A stretch of 64,000 nucleotides of DNA from Physella acuta (GCF_028476545.1 NW_026731913.1:106001-170000), one strand, 5' to 3'; shown: positions 52,596 through 64,000, counted from the first letter of the stretch. Notes: generated by a model not told the origin, from the sequence alone. Translations and numbers: made by a program.

Positions 52596-52965
52596 GCCCG
52601 ATGTATGTCCTTGTGGCTGGGGAATCGCCCTGCATTTTGTGTGTGACGAACTAGATCGTGTAGAACACTCGTGTAAGTTCATGAAAGGATGTAATTGTGT
52701 TTGTATCAGGTTCTCAAGGGGGATCGACGTGGTCTCTCGCGCAATGGATTTTTTTTTCATAAGAATTTTGCCGACAATAGCGTGTGTTAGATTGTCGGAG
52801 AAGGAGGACTCGGCTTTTACAATGGTATAAAAACAAAGGTATAAAGAATATACAAGAGCATGGGATGGTTGTCTATAGAATAAAGATAACCCAACCGCAG
52901 CTACAGTATTCATTTTACAAACAACCATCGAGTCAAAAATGCAAGAAAGTTAAATATAAGAAATG

Positions 52966-53470
52966 GATTATGGTCGGCCAGTGAAGGCTGGGAAGTTATA
53001 TCCTTAGCGTTGATTATGGTCGGCCAGTGAAGGCTGGGAAGTTATATCCTTAGCGTTGATTATGGTTGGCCAGTGAAGGCTGGGAAGTTATATCCTTAGC
53101 GTTGATTATGGTCGGCCAGTGAAGGCTGGGAAGTTATATCCTTAGCGTTGATTATGGTTGGCCAGTGAAGGCTGGGAAGTTATATCCTTAGCGTTGATTA
53201 TGGTCGGCCAGTGAAGGCTGGGAAGTTATATCCTTAGCGTTGATTATGGTTGGCCAGTGAAGGCTGGGAAGTTATATCCTTAGCGTTGATTATGGTCGGC
53301 CAGTGAAGGCTGGGAAGTTATATCCTTAGCGTTGATTATGGTCGGCCAGTGAAGGCTGGGAAGTTATATCCTTAGCGTTGATTATGGTTGGCCAGTGAAG
53401 GCTGGGAAGTTATATCCTTAGCGTTGATTATGGTTGGCCAGTGAAGGCTGGGAAGTTATATCCTTAGCGT
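52966..53470. repeat. 46-bp minisatellite, 11 copies
   Basis: Unit GATTATGGTCGGCCAGTGAA then GGCTGGGAAGTTATATCCTT and AGCGTT. The only common variant is GGTC or GGTT, in an irregular order. Confidence 0.95.
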
Positions 53471-53920
53471 CCTACTGTACGGAACAATAACAATGTCTTT
53501 AGCGTCCTGCTGTATGACATAAGGCCGACATCCAAAAGGCAGACAGCCAAAAGGCCGACATGATATAATCCACACACAACCGCTACAAAATAAAAACATT
53601 TTTTTAAAAAAAAATCTGCCTCGTAAATTATATAATTTTTCAAATAAACATAATTTTTTTTTGAGGGATAATAAATTTGATTTCGTTCTTTGCACTTTAC
53701 GTAAAAAAACCACACGATTTGTAGAAAAGAAATTTTGTTTTTTTCAATGATAAATATTGAGTTATCTAAACATCAATTTTAGTTAAAGTACAAAAATTAA
53801 AAGCACAAGAACACGACACGAAGGTGATGAAATGTTTTTTTACTGTATGCGAATAGTATGTCCGCCACAGTCGGGTGCCATTGTTTATCAACCTGTGACG
53901 GCTTGTCAAGTCTAACTAGG
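53471..53920. other. Intergenic DNA, nothing recognised
   Basis: AT-rich, with a small repeat of AAAGGC(A/C)GACA(T/G)CC near 53520-53555. No gene. Confidence 0.45.
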
Positions 53921-54095
53921 CAGTGTTTCTTCCAGACTTTTTTCTCCGGGGGGGGGGGGGGTGCACTTGCTATTTTCAGTGGGGAGGGGAGCGGACAACA
54001 TTTTCAGGGGGGGGGGGGGGTGGCAGACACTGGTAAAAGTTTATGTTTTCTATATCAATTCCATTTCGTTCGAGGGTGGGGCGGGGGGCGGTAAA
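53921..54095. repeat. Left end of a hAT MITE with G tracts
   Basis: CAGTGTTTCTTCCAGACTTT then TTTCTCC and G tracts, AATTCCATTTCGTTCGAGGG, matching the layout of the MITE at 43049-43204. No right end or target duplication was found. Confidence 0.5.
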
Positions 54096-54097
54096 CA

Positions 54098-54168
54098 ATC
54101 AAAGAAAACAAACAAACAAACAAACAAACAAACAAACAAACAAACAATCAAACAAAGAAACAAACACG
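54098..54168. repeat. (CAAA)n microsatellite
   Basis: Run of CAAA words with a few interruptions. Confidence 0.92.
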
Positions 54169-54197
54169 TCTGGCTAAATGTTGGACAGAAGGGACTA

Positions 54198-54340
54198 AGG
54201 GCCATTACTCCCAGTATTTGCCCGAGTCTAACAACCAAAGGGCCATTACTCCCAGTATTTGCCCGAGTCTAACAACCAAAGGGCCATAACTCCCCAATAT
54301 TTGTCCGAGTCTAAGAACCAAAGGGCTATAACTCCCCATT
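54198..54340. repeat. 41-bp tandem repeat, 3-4 copies
   Basis: Unit GGGCCATTACTCCCAGTATT plus TGCCCGAGTCTAACAACCAAA, diverging to the right (GGGCCATAACTCCCCAAT). Confidence 0.88.
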
Positions 54341-54384
54341 GTACCACGCCAGCTGGTCGTGACATTGAGGAACTAAATCTGCAC

Positions 54385-54655
54385 TGATGGCGGGGGGGGG
54401 GGGGGGGTAGTAGGTTCTTCAGGGTCACAAAGTTAACCTATCCACAGGTGGGGGGGGGGGTAGTAGGTTCTTCAGGGTCACAAAGTTAACCTATCCACAG
54501 TTGGGGGGGGTAGTAGGTTCTTCAGGGTCACAAAGTTAACCTATCCACAGGTGGGGGGGGTAGTAGGTTCTTCAGGGTCACAAAGTTAACCTATCCACAG
54601 GTGGGGGGGGTAGTAGGTTCTTCAGGGTCACAAAGTTAACCTATCCACAGGTGAG
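54385..54655. repeat. ~52-bp minisatellite with splice-like edges
   Basis: Five copies of TAGTAGGTTCTTCAGGGTCA, CAAAGTTAACCTATCCACAG and a G tract of varying length. Each copy has GGTTCTTCAG followed 25 bases later by CCACAG|GT. Only the last reads CCACAG|GTGAGA, a good donor. Confidence 0.9.
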
Positions 54656-54734
54656 ATTGTCACCCCAGGCTGTTGTGTGTCTGAAGAACTTGTTATGTAA
54701 CAACGCCTTTAGACACCCAACACTGAGAACGTGT

Positions 54735-55085
54735 TGGTAGATTAAGGTCACTTTTGGATGGCCCTGGGAGTTTAGAGTCACTTTTGGATGGCCCTGGGAG
54801 TTTAGAGTCACTTTAGGATGGCCCTGGGAGTTTAGAGTCACTTTTGGATGGCCCTGGGAGTTTAGAGTCACTTTTGGATGGCCCTGGGAGTTTAGAGTCA
54901 CTTTTGGATGGCCCTGGGAGTTTAGAGTCACTTTTGGATGGCCCTGGGAGTTTAGAGTCACTTTAGGATGGCCCTGGGAGTTTAGAGTCACTTTTGGATG
55001 GCCCTGGGAGTTTAGAGTCACTTTTGGATGGCCCTGGGAGTTTAGAGTCACTTTTGGATGGCCCTGGGAGTTTAGAGTCACTATA
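54735..55085. repeat. 30-bp minisatellite, about 12 copies
   Basis: Unit AGTCACTTTTGGATGGCCCT plus GGGAGTTTAG, with TTAGG for TTTGG in two copies. The 30-bp period keeps a minus-strand frame open (VTLNSQGHPK), which is an artefact. Confidence 0.95.
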
Positions 55086-55257
55086 GAAAGGTATGGCATA
55101 GTAATCTCTGCGTGTCGATTAAACAAACATCAAATAAGATTTTTTTCCCCAGCTGAATGTAAGATAAACAGTTCTAGGGTTTCGTAAGACAGTGGAGGTC
55201 GTTAGAACGAACCAGAGGTACTAGAGACACTACACGCCTGCAGACACGAATGATGTC

Positions 55258-55960
55258 ACGCCACTGTCTGTCTGATCTAACCCACCAACAAGACACGCCC
55301 CTGTCTGATCTAACCAACAAGACACGCCCCTGTCTGTCTGATCTAACCAACAAGACACGCCCCTGTCTGTCTGATCTAACCAACAAGACACGCCCCTGTC
55401 TGATCTAACCAACAAGACACGCCCCTGTCTGATCTAACCCACCAACAAGACACGCCCCTGTCTGATCAAACCCACCAACAAGACACGCCCCTGTCTGATC
55501 AAACCCACCAACAAGACACGCCCCTGTCTGATCTAACCAACAAGACACGCCCCTGTCTGATCTAACCAACAAGACACGCCCCTGTCTGTCTGATCTAACC
55601 AACAAGACACGCCCCTGTCTAATCTAACCAACAAGACACGCCCCTGTCTGATCTAACCCACCAACAAGACACGCCCCTGTCTGATCTAACCCACCAACAA
55701 GACACGCCCCTGTCTGATCTAACCAACAAGACACGCCCCTGTCTGATCAAACCCACCAACAAGACACGCCCCTGTCTGATCTAACCAACAAGACACGCCC
55801 CTGTCTGATCAAACCCACCAACAAGACACGCCCCTGTCTGATCTAACCAACAAGACACGCCCCTGTCTGATCTAACCAACAAGACACGCCCCTGTCTGTC
55901 TGATCTAACCAACAAGACACGCCCCTGTCTGATCTAACCAACTAACAAGACACGCCCCCC
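55258..55960. repeat. 29/35-bp minisatellite
   Basis: Units AACAAGACACGCCCCTGTCT plus GATCTAACC or GATCAAACCCACC, some with a doubled GTCT. About 24 copies, length variants interspersed. Confidence 0.95.
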
Positions 55961-56194
55961 CCCTTACAAAAAAAACGGGAAGGCAAATTATATTTTACAT
56001 TACCTAGAACAATGCACCTTTTCAACACCCCCCCCCCCTCTCAATTCCTCCCCCCCCCCCCACCACCAGACAGAACTGTCCGCCCTTTGAGACCCATGGG
56101 ACGCCTGAAGATCGCTCAGCCGTGGCCACTGGTTTGACAACAATCGCCGGAGTAATGCCCTTGTCATCTCACTGTCATCTCACTGTTATCTCAG

Positions 56195-56377
56195 CGTGTG
56201 AGAATTTATCTCTCCGCTATCGCCCGCCTCACTGGGCTGGTCAGCGTCGAGCAGGCCGTCACCGAACCCGCTACCATCGTCACCATCGTCACCATCGTCA
56301 CCGTCGTCACCATCGTCACCGAACCTGCTACCATCGGCATTTCTTGGAAACTTACACCAGCTGACCACCCGCTACAG
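56195..56377 (+). CDS. Candidate internal exon, FN3-like fragment (weak)
   Basis: A pyrimidine-rich acceptor (CACTGTTATCTCAG) precedes 183 nt (61 codons) without stops that end CTACAG|GTAAGG, a strong donor. The frame gives RVRIYLSAIARLTGLVSVEQ, a run of TIVTIV words coded by an ATCGTCACC repeat, then ATIGISWKLTPADHPLQ, which resembles the B-strand Trp region of a fibronectin type III domain. GC content is higher than around it. I found no partner exons, and another frame (56073-56364) is also open, so this may be chance. Confidence 0.28.
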
Positions 56378-56530
56378 GTAAGGCAGACATAGTTTTTCCA
56401 AACTTACAGCCAGGTAATTAGAGGCTAATTTAATGGAACAATATTACCTTGTTTGTTGTGACTTTAATTAGTTGGTTTTAAGTTCAGTTCATTTGATTTA
56501 CCTGTAGGGTAAACACAATACCCAAGTATA

Positions 56531-56649
<119 letters not shown>

Positions 56650-56740
56650 TCCGTGTATAAAATGTTTTGTTGGTTATGGAACGGGGTAAAGGGGTTAAGT
56701 CAGTGCATAATACGAACAGACTAGCAGGGTTTGGATTAGG

Positions 56741-57135
56741 GCTTACATCTGTTAGGTTCGAGGGTTAGGTCTTACATTTGTAAGGTTCGAGGGTTAGGTC
56801 TTACATTTGTAAGGTTCGAGGGTTAGGTCTTACATTTGTAAGGTTCGAGGATTAGGTCTTACATTTGTAAGGTTCGAGGGTTAGGTCTTACATTTGTAAG
56901 GTTCGAGGATTAGGTCTTACATTTGTAAGGTTCGAGGATTAGGTCTTACATTTGTAAGGTTCGAGGATTAGGTCTTACATTTGTAAGGTTCGAGGGTTAG
57001 GTCTTACATTTGTAAGGTTCAAGGGTTAGGTCTTACATCTGTAAGGTTCGAGGGTTAGGTCTTACATTTGTAAGGTTCGAGTGTTAGGTCTTACATTTGT
57101 AAGGTTCGAGGATTAGGTCTTACATTTGTAAGTTT
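56741..57135. repeat. 29-bp minisatellite, about 13 copies
   Basis: Unit GTTCGAGGGTTAGGTCTTAC plus ATTTGTAAG. The main variant is GGGTT or GGATT. Confidence 0.95.
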
Positions 57136-57284
57136 CTCTTGAATTAGACACGGATAACACACTTATTAGTGTCGCTACACGGTGTGTTGACTAATTAGTC
57201 TGGCGCGCGATGTGTTGACCTGATAAGTGGATGACACGTCCAGTGTTATCAGACCCACCCCCTATCTGCCCAGCACGTCAACAG

Positions 57285-58147
57285 CACAGACCATCACATA
57301 TTTAGTCCACCAATACAAAATACAGACCATCACATATTTAGTCCACCAATACAAAATACAAACCATCAAATATTTAGTCCACCAATACAAAATACAAACC
57401 ATCAAATATTTAGTCCACCAATACAAAATACAAACCATCAAATATTTAGTCCACCAATACAAAATACAGACCATCACATATTTAGTCCACCAATACAAAA
57501 TACAGACCATCAAAGATTTAGTCCACCAATACAAAATACAAACCATCAAATATTTAGTCCACCAATACAAAATACAAACCATCAAATATTTAGTCCACCA
57601 ATACAAAATACAGACCATCAAATATTTAGTCCACCAATACAAAATACAGACCATCAAAGATTTAGTCCACCAATACAAAATACAAACCATCAAATTTTTA
57701 GTCCACCAATACAAAATACAGACCATCAAATATTTAGTCCACCAATACAAAATACAGACCATTAAATATTTAGTCCACCAATACAAAATACAGACCATCA
57801 AATATTTAGTCCACCAATACAAAATAAAAACCATCAAATATTTAGTCCACCAATACAAAATACAGACCATCAAATATTTAGTCCACCAATACAAAATACA
57901 AACCATCAAATATTTAGTCCACCAATACAAAATACAGACCATCAAATATTTAGTCCACCAATACAAAATACAGACCATCAAATATTTAGTCCACCAATAG
58001 AAAATACAGACCATCAAATAGTATACCAATAGAAAATACAGACCATCAAATATATAGTCCACCAATACAAAATACAGACCATCAAATATTTAGTTCACCA
58101 ATACAAAATACAGACCATCAAATATTTAGTCCACCAATACAAAATAC
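57285..58147. repeat. 36-bp minisatellite, about 24 copies
   Basis: Unit ACCATCAAATATTTAGTCCA plus CCAATACAAAATACAG; one copy is shortened near 58020. Open frames on both strands (TIKYLVHQYKIQ on +) follow from the 36-bp period. Confidence 0.95.
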
Positions 58148-58215
58148 CACCCACCAACCCACCCACCAACCCACCCACCAACCCACCCACCAAGCCATAA
58201 AATACCACCCACCAA
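58146..58215. repeat. (CCACCCACCAAC)n short repeat
   Basis: C/A-rich words joining the 36-bp and 21-bp arrays. Confidence 0.85.
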
Positions 58216-61200
58216 GGCTGTATGTGGCAGGGGGAGGGTTGTATGTTGCAGTGGGAGGGTTGTATGTGGCAGTGGGAGGGTTGTATGTGGCAGTGGAAGG
58301 GTTGTATGTTGCAGTGGGAGGGTTGTATGTTGCAGTGGGAGGGTTGTATGTGGCAGTGGGAGGGTTGTATGTGGCAGTGGGAGGGTTGTATGTTGCAGTG
58401 GGAGGGTTGTATGTGGCAGTGGAAGGGTTGTATGTTGCAGTGGGAGGGTTGTATGTGGAAGGGTTGTATGTTGCAGTGGGATGGTTGTATGTGGAAGGGT
58501 TGTATGTTGCAGTGGGAGGGTTGTATGTGGCAGTGGAAGGGTTGTATGTTGCAGTGGGAGGGTTGTATGTGGCAGTGGGAGGGTTGTATGTGGCAGTGGA
58601 AGGGTTGTATGTTGCAGTGGGAGGGTTGTATGTTGCAGTGGGAGGGTTGTATGTGGCAGTGGGAGGGTTGTATGTGGCAGTGATAGGGTTGTATGTGGCA
58701 GTGGGAGGGTTGTGTGTGGCAGTGGGAGGGTTGTATGTTGCAGTGGGAGGGTTGTATGTGGCAGTGGAAGGGTTGTATGTTGCAGTGGGAGGGTTGTATG
58801 TTGCAGTGGGAGGGTTGTATGTGGCAGTGGGAGGGTTGTATGTGGCAGTGGGAGGGTTGTATGTTGCAGTGGGAGGGTTGTATGTGGCAGTGGAAGGGTT
58901 GTATGTTGCAGTGGGAGGGTTGTATGTGGAAGGGTTGTATGTTGCAGTGGGAGGGTTGTATGTGGAAGGGTTGTATGTTGCAGTGGAAGGGTTGTATGTG
59001 GCAGTGGAAGGGTTGTATGTTGCAGTGGGAGGGTTGTATGTGGCAGTGGGAGGGTTGTATGTGGCAGTGGGAGGGTTGTATGTGGCAGTGGGAGGGTTGT
59101 ATGTGGCAGTGGGAGGGTTGTATGTGGCAGTGGGAGGGTTGTATGTGGCAGTGGGAGGGTTGTATGTGGCAGTGGGAGGGTTGTATGTGGCAGTGGGAGG
59201 GTTGTATGTGGCGGATTGTATGTGGCAGGGTTGTATGTGGCAGGGTTGTATGTGGCAGTGGGAGGGTTGTATGTGGCGGATTGTATGTGGCAGGGTTGTA
59301 TGTGGCAGGGTTGTATGTGGCAGTGGGAGGGTTGTATGTGGCAGTGGGAGGGTTGTATGTGGCAGTGGGAGGGTTGTATGTGGCAGTGGGAGGGTTGTAT
59401 GTGGCAGGGTTGTATGTGGCAGTGGGAGGGTTGTATGTGGCAGTGGGAGGGTTGTATATGGCAGTGGGAGGGTTGTATGTGGCAGTGGGAGGGTTGTATG
59501 TGGCAGTGGGAGGGTTGTATGTGGCAGTGGGAGGGTTGTATGTGGCAGTGGGAGGGTTGTATGTGGCAGTGGGAGGGTTGTATGTGGCAGTGGCAGGGTT
59601 GTATGTGGCAGGGTTGTATGTGGCAGGGTTGTATGTGGCAGTGGGAGGGTTGTATGTGGCAGTGGGAGGGTTGTATGTGGCAGTGGGAGGGTTGTATGTG
59701 GCAGTGGCAGGGTTGTATGTGGCAGTGGGAGGGTCGTATGTGGCAGTGGCAGGGTTGTATGTGGCAGTGGGAGGGTTGTATGTGGCAGTGGGAGGGTTGT
59801 TTTGGGCAGTGGGAGGGTTGTATGTGGCAGTGGGAGGGTTGTATGTGGCAGTGGGAGGGTTGTATGTTGCAGTGGGAGGGTTGTATGTGGCAGTGGGAGG
59901 GTTGTATGTGGCAGTGGGAGGGTTGTATGTGGCAGTGGGAGGGTTGTATGTGGCAGGGTTGTATGTGGCAGGGTTGTATGTGGCAGTGGGAGGGTTGTAT
60001 GTGGCAGTGGGAGGGTTGTATGTGGCAGTGGGAGGGTTGTATGTGGCAGTGGGAGGGTTGTATGTGGCAGTGGGAGGGTTGTATGTGGCAGTGGCAGGGT
60101 TGTATGTGGCAGTGGGAGGGTTGTGTGTGGCAGTGGGAGGGTTGTATGTGGCAGTGGGAGGGTTGTATGTGGCAGTGGCAGGGTTGTATGTGGCAGTGGG
60201 AGGGTTGTATGTGGCAGTGGGAGGGTTGTATGTGGCAGTGGGAGGGTTGTATGTGGCAGTGGGAGGGTTGTATGTGGCAGTGGGAGGGTTGTATGTGGCA
60301 GTGGGAGGGTTGTATGTGGCAGTGGGAGGGTTGTATGTGGCAGTGGGAGGGTTGTATGTGGCAGTGGGAGGGTTGTATGTGGCAGGGTTGTATGTGGCAG
60401 GGTTGTATGTGGCAGTGGGAGGGTTGTATGTGGCAGTGGGAGGGTTGTATGTGGCAGTGGGAGGGTTGTATGTGGCAGTGGGAGGGTTGTATGTGGCAGT
60501 GGGAGGGTTGTATGTGGCAGTGGAAGGGTTGTATGTGGCAGTGGGAGGGTTGTATGTGGCAGTGGGAGGGTTGTATGTGGCAGGGCTGTATGTGGCAGGG
60601 TTGTATGTGGCAGTGGGAGGGTTGTATGTGGCAGTGGGAGGGTTGTATGTGGCAGTGGGAGGGTTGTATGTGGCAGTGGGAGGGTTGTATGTGGCAGTGG
60701 GAGGGTTGTATGTGGCAGGGTTGTATGTGGCAGGGTTGTATGTGGCAGTGGGAGGGTTGTATGTGGCAGGGTTGTATGTGGCAGTGGGAGGGTTGTATGT
60801 GGCAGTGGGAGGGTTGTATGTGGCAGTGGGAGGGTTGTATGTGGCAATGAGAGGGTTGTATGTGGCAGTGGGAGGGTTGTATGTGGCAGGGTTGTATGTG
60901 GCAGTGGGAGGGTTGTATGTGGCAATGAGAGGGTTGTATGTGGCAGTGGGAGGGTTGTATGTGGCAGGGTTGTATGTGGCAGGGTTGTATGTGGCAGTGG
61001 GAGGGTTGTATGTGGCAGTGGGAGGGTTGTATGTGGCAGTGGGAGGGTTGTATGTGGCAGTGGGAGGGTTGTATATGGCAGTGGGAGGGTTGTATGTGGC
61101 AGGGTTGTATGTGGCAGGGTTGTATGTGGCAGTGGGAGGGTTGTATGTGGCAGGGTTGTATGTGGCAGTGGGAGGGTTGTATGTGGCAGTGGGAGGGTTG

Positions 61201-64000
61201 TATGTGGCAGTGGGAGGGTTGTATGTGGCAATGAGAGGGTTGTATGTGGCAGTGGGAGGGTTGTATGTGGCAGGGTTGTATGTGGCAGTGGGAGGGTTGT
61301 ATGTGGCAATGAGAGGGTTGTATGTGGCAGTGGGAGGGTTGTATGTGGCAGTGGGAGGGTTGTATGTGGCAGGGTTGTATGTGGCAGTGGGAGGGTTGTA
61401 TGTGGCAGTGGGAGGGTTGTATGTGGCAGTGGGAGGGTTGTATGTGGCAGTGGGAGGGTTGTATGTGGCAGTGGGAGGGTTGTATGTGGCAGTGGGAGGG
61501 TTGTATGTGGCAGTGGGAGGGTTGTATGTGGCAGTGGGAGGGTTGTATGTGGCAGTGGGAGGGTTGTATGTGGCAGTGGGAGGTTTGTATGTGGCAGGGT
61601 TGTATGTGGCAGTGGGAGGGTTGTATGTGGCAGTGGAAGGGTTGTATGTGGCAGTGGGAGGGTTGTATGTGGCAGGGTTGTATGTGACAGTGGGAGGGTT
61701 GTATGTGGCAGGGTTGTATGTGGCAGTGGGAGGGTTGTATGTGGCAGTGGGAGGGTTGTATGTGGCAGTGGGAGGGTTGTATGTGGCAGTGGGACGGTTG
61801 TATGTGGCAGTGGGAGGGTTGTATGTGGCAGTGGGAGGTTTGTATGTGGCAGGGTTGTATGTGGCAGTGGGAGGGTTGTATGTGGCAGTGGAAGGGTTGT
61901 ATGTGGCAGTGGGAGGGTTGTATGTGGCAGGGTTGTATGTGGCAGTGGGAGGGTTGTATGTGGCAGGGTTGTATATGGCAGTGGGAGGGTTGTATGTGGC
62001 AGTGGGAGGGTTGTATGTGGCAGTGGGAGGGTTGTATGTGGCAGTGGGAGGGTTGTATGTGGCAGGGTTGTATGTGGCAGTGGGAGGGTTGTATGTGGCA
62101 GGGTTGTATGTGGCAGTGGGAGGGTTGTATGTGGCAGGGTTGTATGTGGCAGGGTTGTATGTGGCAGTGGGAGGGTTGTATGTGGCAGTGGGAGGGTTGT
62201 ATGTGGCAGTGGGAGGGTTGTATGTGGCAGTGGGAGGGTTGTATGTGGCAGTGGGAGGGTTGTATGTGGCAGTGGGAGGGTTGTATGTGGCAGTGGGAGG
62301 TTTGTATGTGGCAGGGTTGTATGTGGCAGTGGGAGGGTTGTATGTGGCAGTGGAAGGGTTGTATGTGGCAGTGGGAGGGTTGTATGTGGCAGGGTTGTAT
62401 GTGACAGTGGGAGGGTTGTATGTGGCAGGGTTGTATGTGGCAGTGGGAGGGTTGTATGTGGCAGTGGGAGGGTTGTATGTGGCAGTGGGAGGGTTGTATG
62501 TGGCAGTGGGAGGGTTGTATGTGGCAGTGGGAGGGTTGTATGTGGCAGTGGGAGGGTTGTATGTGGCAGTGGGAGGGTTGTATGTGGCAGTGGGAGGGTT
62601 GTATGTGGCAGTGGGAGGGTTGTATGTGGCAGTGGGAGGGTTGTATGTGGCAGTGGGAGGGTTGTATGTGGCAGTGGGAGGGTTGTATGTGGCAGTGGGA
62701 GGGTTGTATGTGGCAGTGGGAGGGTTGTATGTGACAGTGGGAGGGTTGTATGTGGCAGTGGGAGGGTTGTATGTGGCAGTGGGAGGGTTGTATGTGGCAG
62801 TGGGAGGGTAGTATGTGGCAGGGCTGTATGTGGCAGGGTTGTATGTGGCAGTGGGAGGGTTGTATGTGGCAGTGGGAGGGTTGTATGTGGCAGTGGGAGG
62901 GTTGTATGTTGCAGTGGGAGGGTTGTATGTGGCAGTGGGAGGGTTGTATGTGGCAGTTGGAGGGTTGTGTGTGGCAGTGGCAGGGTTGTATGTGGCAGTG
63001 GGAGGGTTGTATGTGGCAGTGGCAGGGTTGTATGTGGCAGTGGGAGGGTTGTATGTGGCAGTGGGAGGGTTGTGTGTGGCAGTGGCAGGGTTGTATGTGG
63101 CAGTGGGAGGGTTGTATGTGGCAGTGGGAGGGTTGTATGTGACAGTGGGAGGGTTGTATGTGGCAGTGGCAGGGTTGTATGTGGCAGTGGGAGGGTTGTA
63201 TGTGGCAATGAGAGGGTTGTATGTGGCAGTGGGAGGGTTGTATGTGGAAGGGTTGTATGTGGCAGTGGGAGGGTTGTGTGTGGCAGTGGGAGGGTTGTAT
63301 GTGGCAATGAGAGGGTTGTATGTGGCAGTGGGAGGGTTGTATGTGGCAGTGGGAGGGTTGTATGTGGCAGTGGGAGGGTTGTATGTGGCAGTGGGAGGGT
63401 TGTATGTGGCAGGGTTGTATCTGGCAGTGGGAGGGTTGTATGTTGCAGTGGGAGGGTTGTATGTGGCAGTGAGACGGTTGTATGTTGCAGTGGGAGGATT
63501 GTATGTGGCAGTGGAAGGGTTGTACGTTGCAGTGGGAGGGTTGTATGTGGCAGTGGGAGGGTTGTATGTGGCAGTTGGAGGGTTGTATGTGGCAGTGGGA
63601 GGGTTGTATGTGGCAGGGTTGTATCTGGCAGTGGGAGGGTTGTATGTGGCAGTAGGAGGGTTGTATGTGGCAGTGAGAGGGTTGTATGTTGCAGTGGGAG
63701 GATTGTATGTGGCAGTGGAAGGGTTGTACGTTGCAGTGGGAGGGTTGTATGTGGCAGTGGGAGGGTTTTATGTGGCAGTGGGAGGGTTGTTTGTGGCAGT
63801 GGGAGGGTTGTATGTGGCAGTGGGAGGGTTGTATGTGGCAGTGGGAGGGTTGTATGTGGCAGTAGGAGGGTTGTATGTGGCAGTGGGAGGGTTGTATGTG
63901 GCAGTGGCAGGGTTGTATGTGGCAGTGGGAGGGATGTATGTGGCAGTGGGAGGGTTGTATGTGGCAATGATTGGGTTGTATGTGGCAGTGGGAGGGTTGT
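58216..64000. repeat. 21-bp G-rich minisatellite, at least 5.8 kb, runs off the window
   Basis: Unit TTGTATGTGGCAGTGGGAGG plus G, with a 15-bp short form (GTATGTGGCAGGGTT) scattered through and point variants such as GTTGCA, GGAAGGG, AATGAGA and CAGTGGCAG. Roughly 280 units in view. Left copies (58.2-59.0 kb) are rich in GTTGCA and GGAAGGG; the middle is more uniform; the right (63.2-64.0 kb) is variable again. Each full unit holds GGGAGGG, so neighbouring units could pair as a G-quadruplex. The frames of up to about 1950 codons on the minus strand come from a unit with no stop in any minus frame. Confidence 0.97.

Noticed and set aside
52342-52928. Open frames on both strands with DPVARCL or RHRATGS repeats
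   Set aside because: Explained by the 21-bp minisatellite and its degenerate flank; no domain or splice support.
56741-57135. Telomere-like repeat (GGGTTAGG)
   Set aside because: GGGTTAGG occurs once per 29-bp unit only, not as a hexamer array.
58222-63142. Plus-strand frames with WQWEGCM or YVAVGGL repeats
   Set aside because: Same 21-bp array read on the other strand; several overlapping frames are open at once, so none is evidence of coding.
58118-63967. A minus-strand open frame of about 1950 codons (PHTTLPL heptads) that looks like a mucin-type protein
   Set aside because: The 21-bp unit has no stop in any minus frame, the frame drifts through all three registers across length variants, and there is no signal peptide or splice support. 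The length is a property of the repeat.

Overview
The window looks like nuclear DNA of a lophotrochozoan animal, most likely a gastropod mollusc. It has an intronless rhodopsin-class GPCR of the kind expanded in sea slugs and snails, a small secreted protein gene split into short exons by long introns, Ty3/gypsy-type LTR elements, hAT-type DNA elements with perfect 8-bp target duplications, LINE and tRNA-like SINE scraps, and an extreme load of minisatellites. There is no prokaryotic or organellar signature. The species is inference only.

Layout. 1-1254 is the end of an LTR element cut by the window edge. 1588-8284 is a non-autonomous hAT-type element (15-bp inverted ends, 8-bp target duplication) that hosts a complete non-coding LTR element at 2960-6502. 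8285-14125 is repeat-rich intergenic DNA. 14314-15474 is the GPCR gene. 15855-18483 is a set of nested palindromes. 19.5-25.6 kb holds dispersed repeats, a 2.0-kb element with 280-bp inverted ends, and two MITEs.

26501-41384 is the centrepiece: a seven-exon gene that I could phase exactly, with all splice junctions joining in frame, for a 224-residue secreted CUB-like protein with a signal peptide and a hydrophobic C-terminal tail. About 11 kb of its 14.2 kb of intron is minisatellite. Three arrays are tandem copies of this gene's own splice junctions: about 10 copies of the exon-3 donor end, 54 copies of the exon-4 acceptor with most of that 29-nt exon, and 127 copies of the exon-6 donor. 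The end of exon 7 is also triplicated. In every case the array extends away from the real exon.

41736-43265 is a decayed hAT transposon with a smaller hAT MITE inside. 45.7-52.1 kb holds repeat families, a LINE 3' scrap and a young, incomplete Ty3/gypsy element at 48047-50767. 52.4-64.0 kb is nearly continuous minisatellite (21, 29, 30, 36, 41, 46 and 52-bp units), ending in a 5.8-kb array of a G-rich 21-bp unit that runs off the window. One weak candidate exon lies at 56195-56377.

The two supported host genes share the + strand but nothing links them functionally. The notable biology is how tandem duplication has repeatedly seeded at splice junctions of one small gene.
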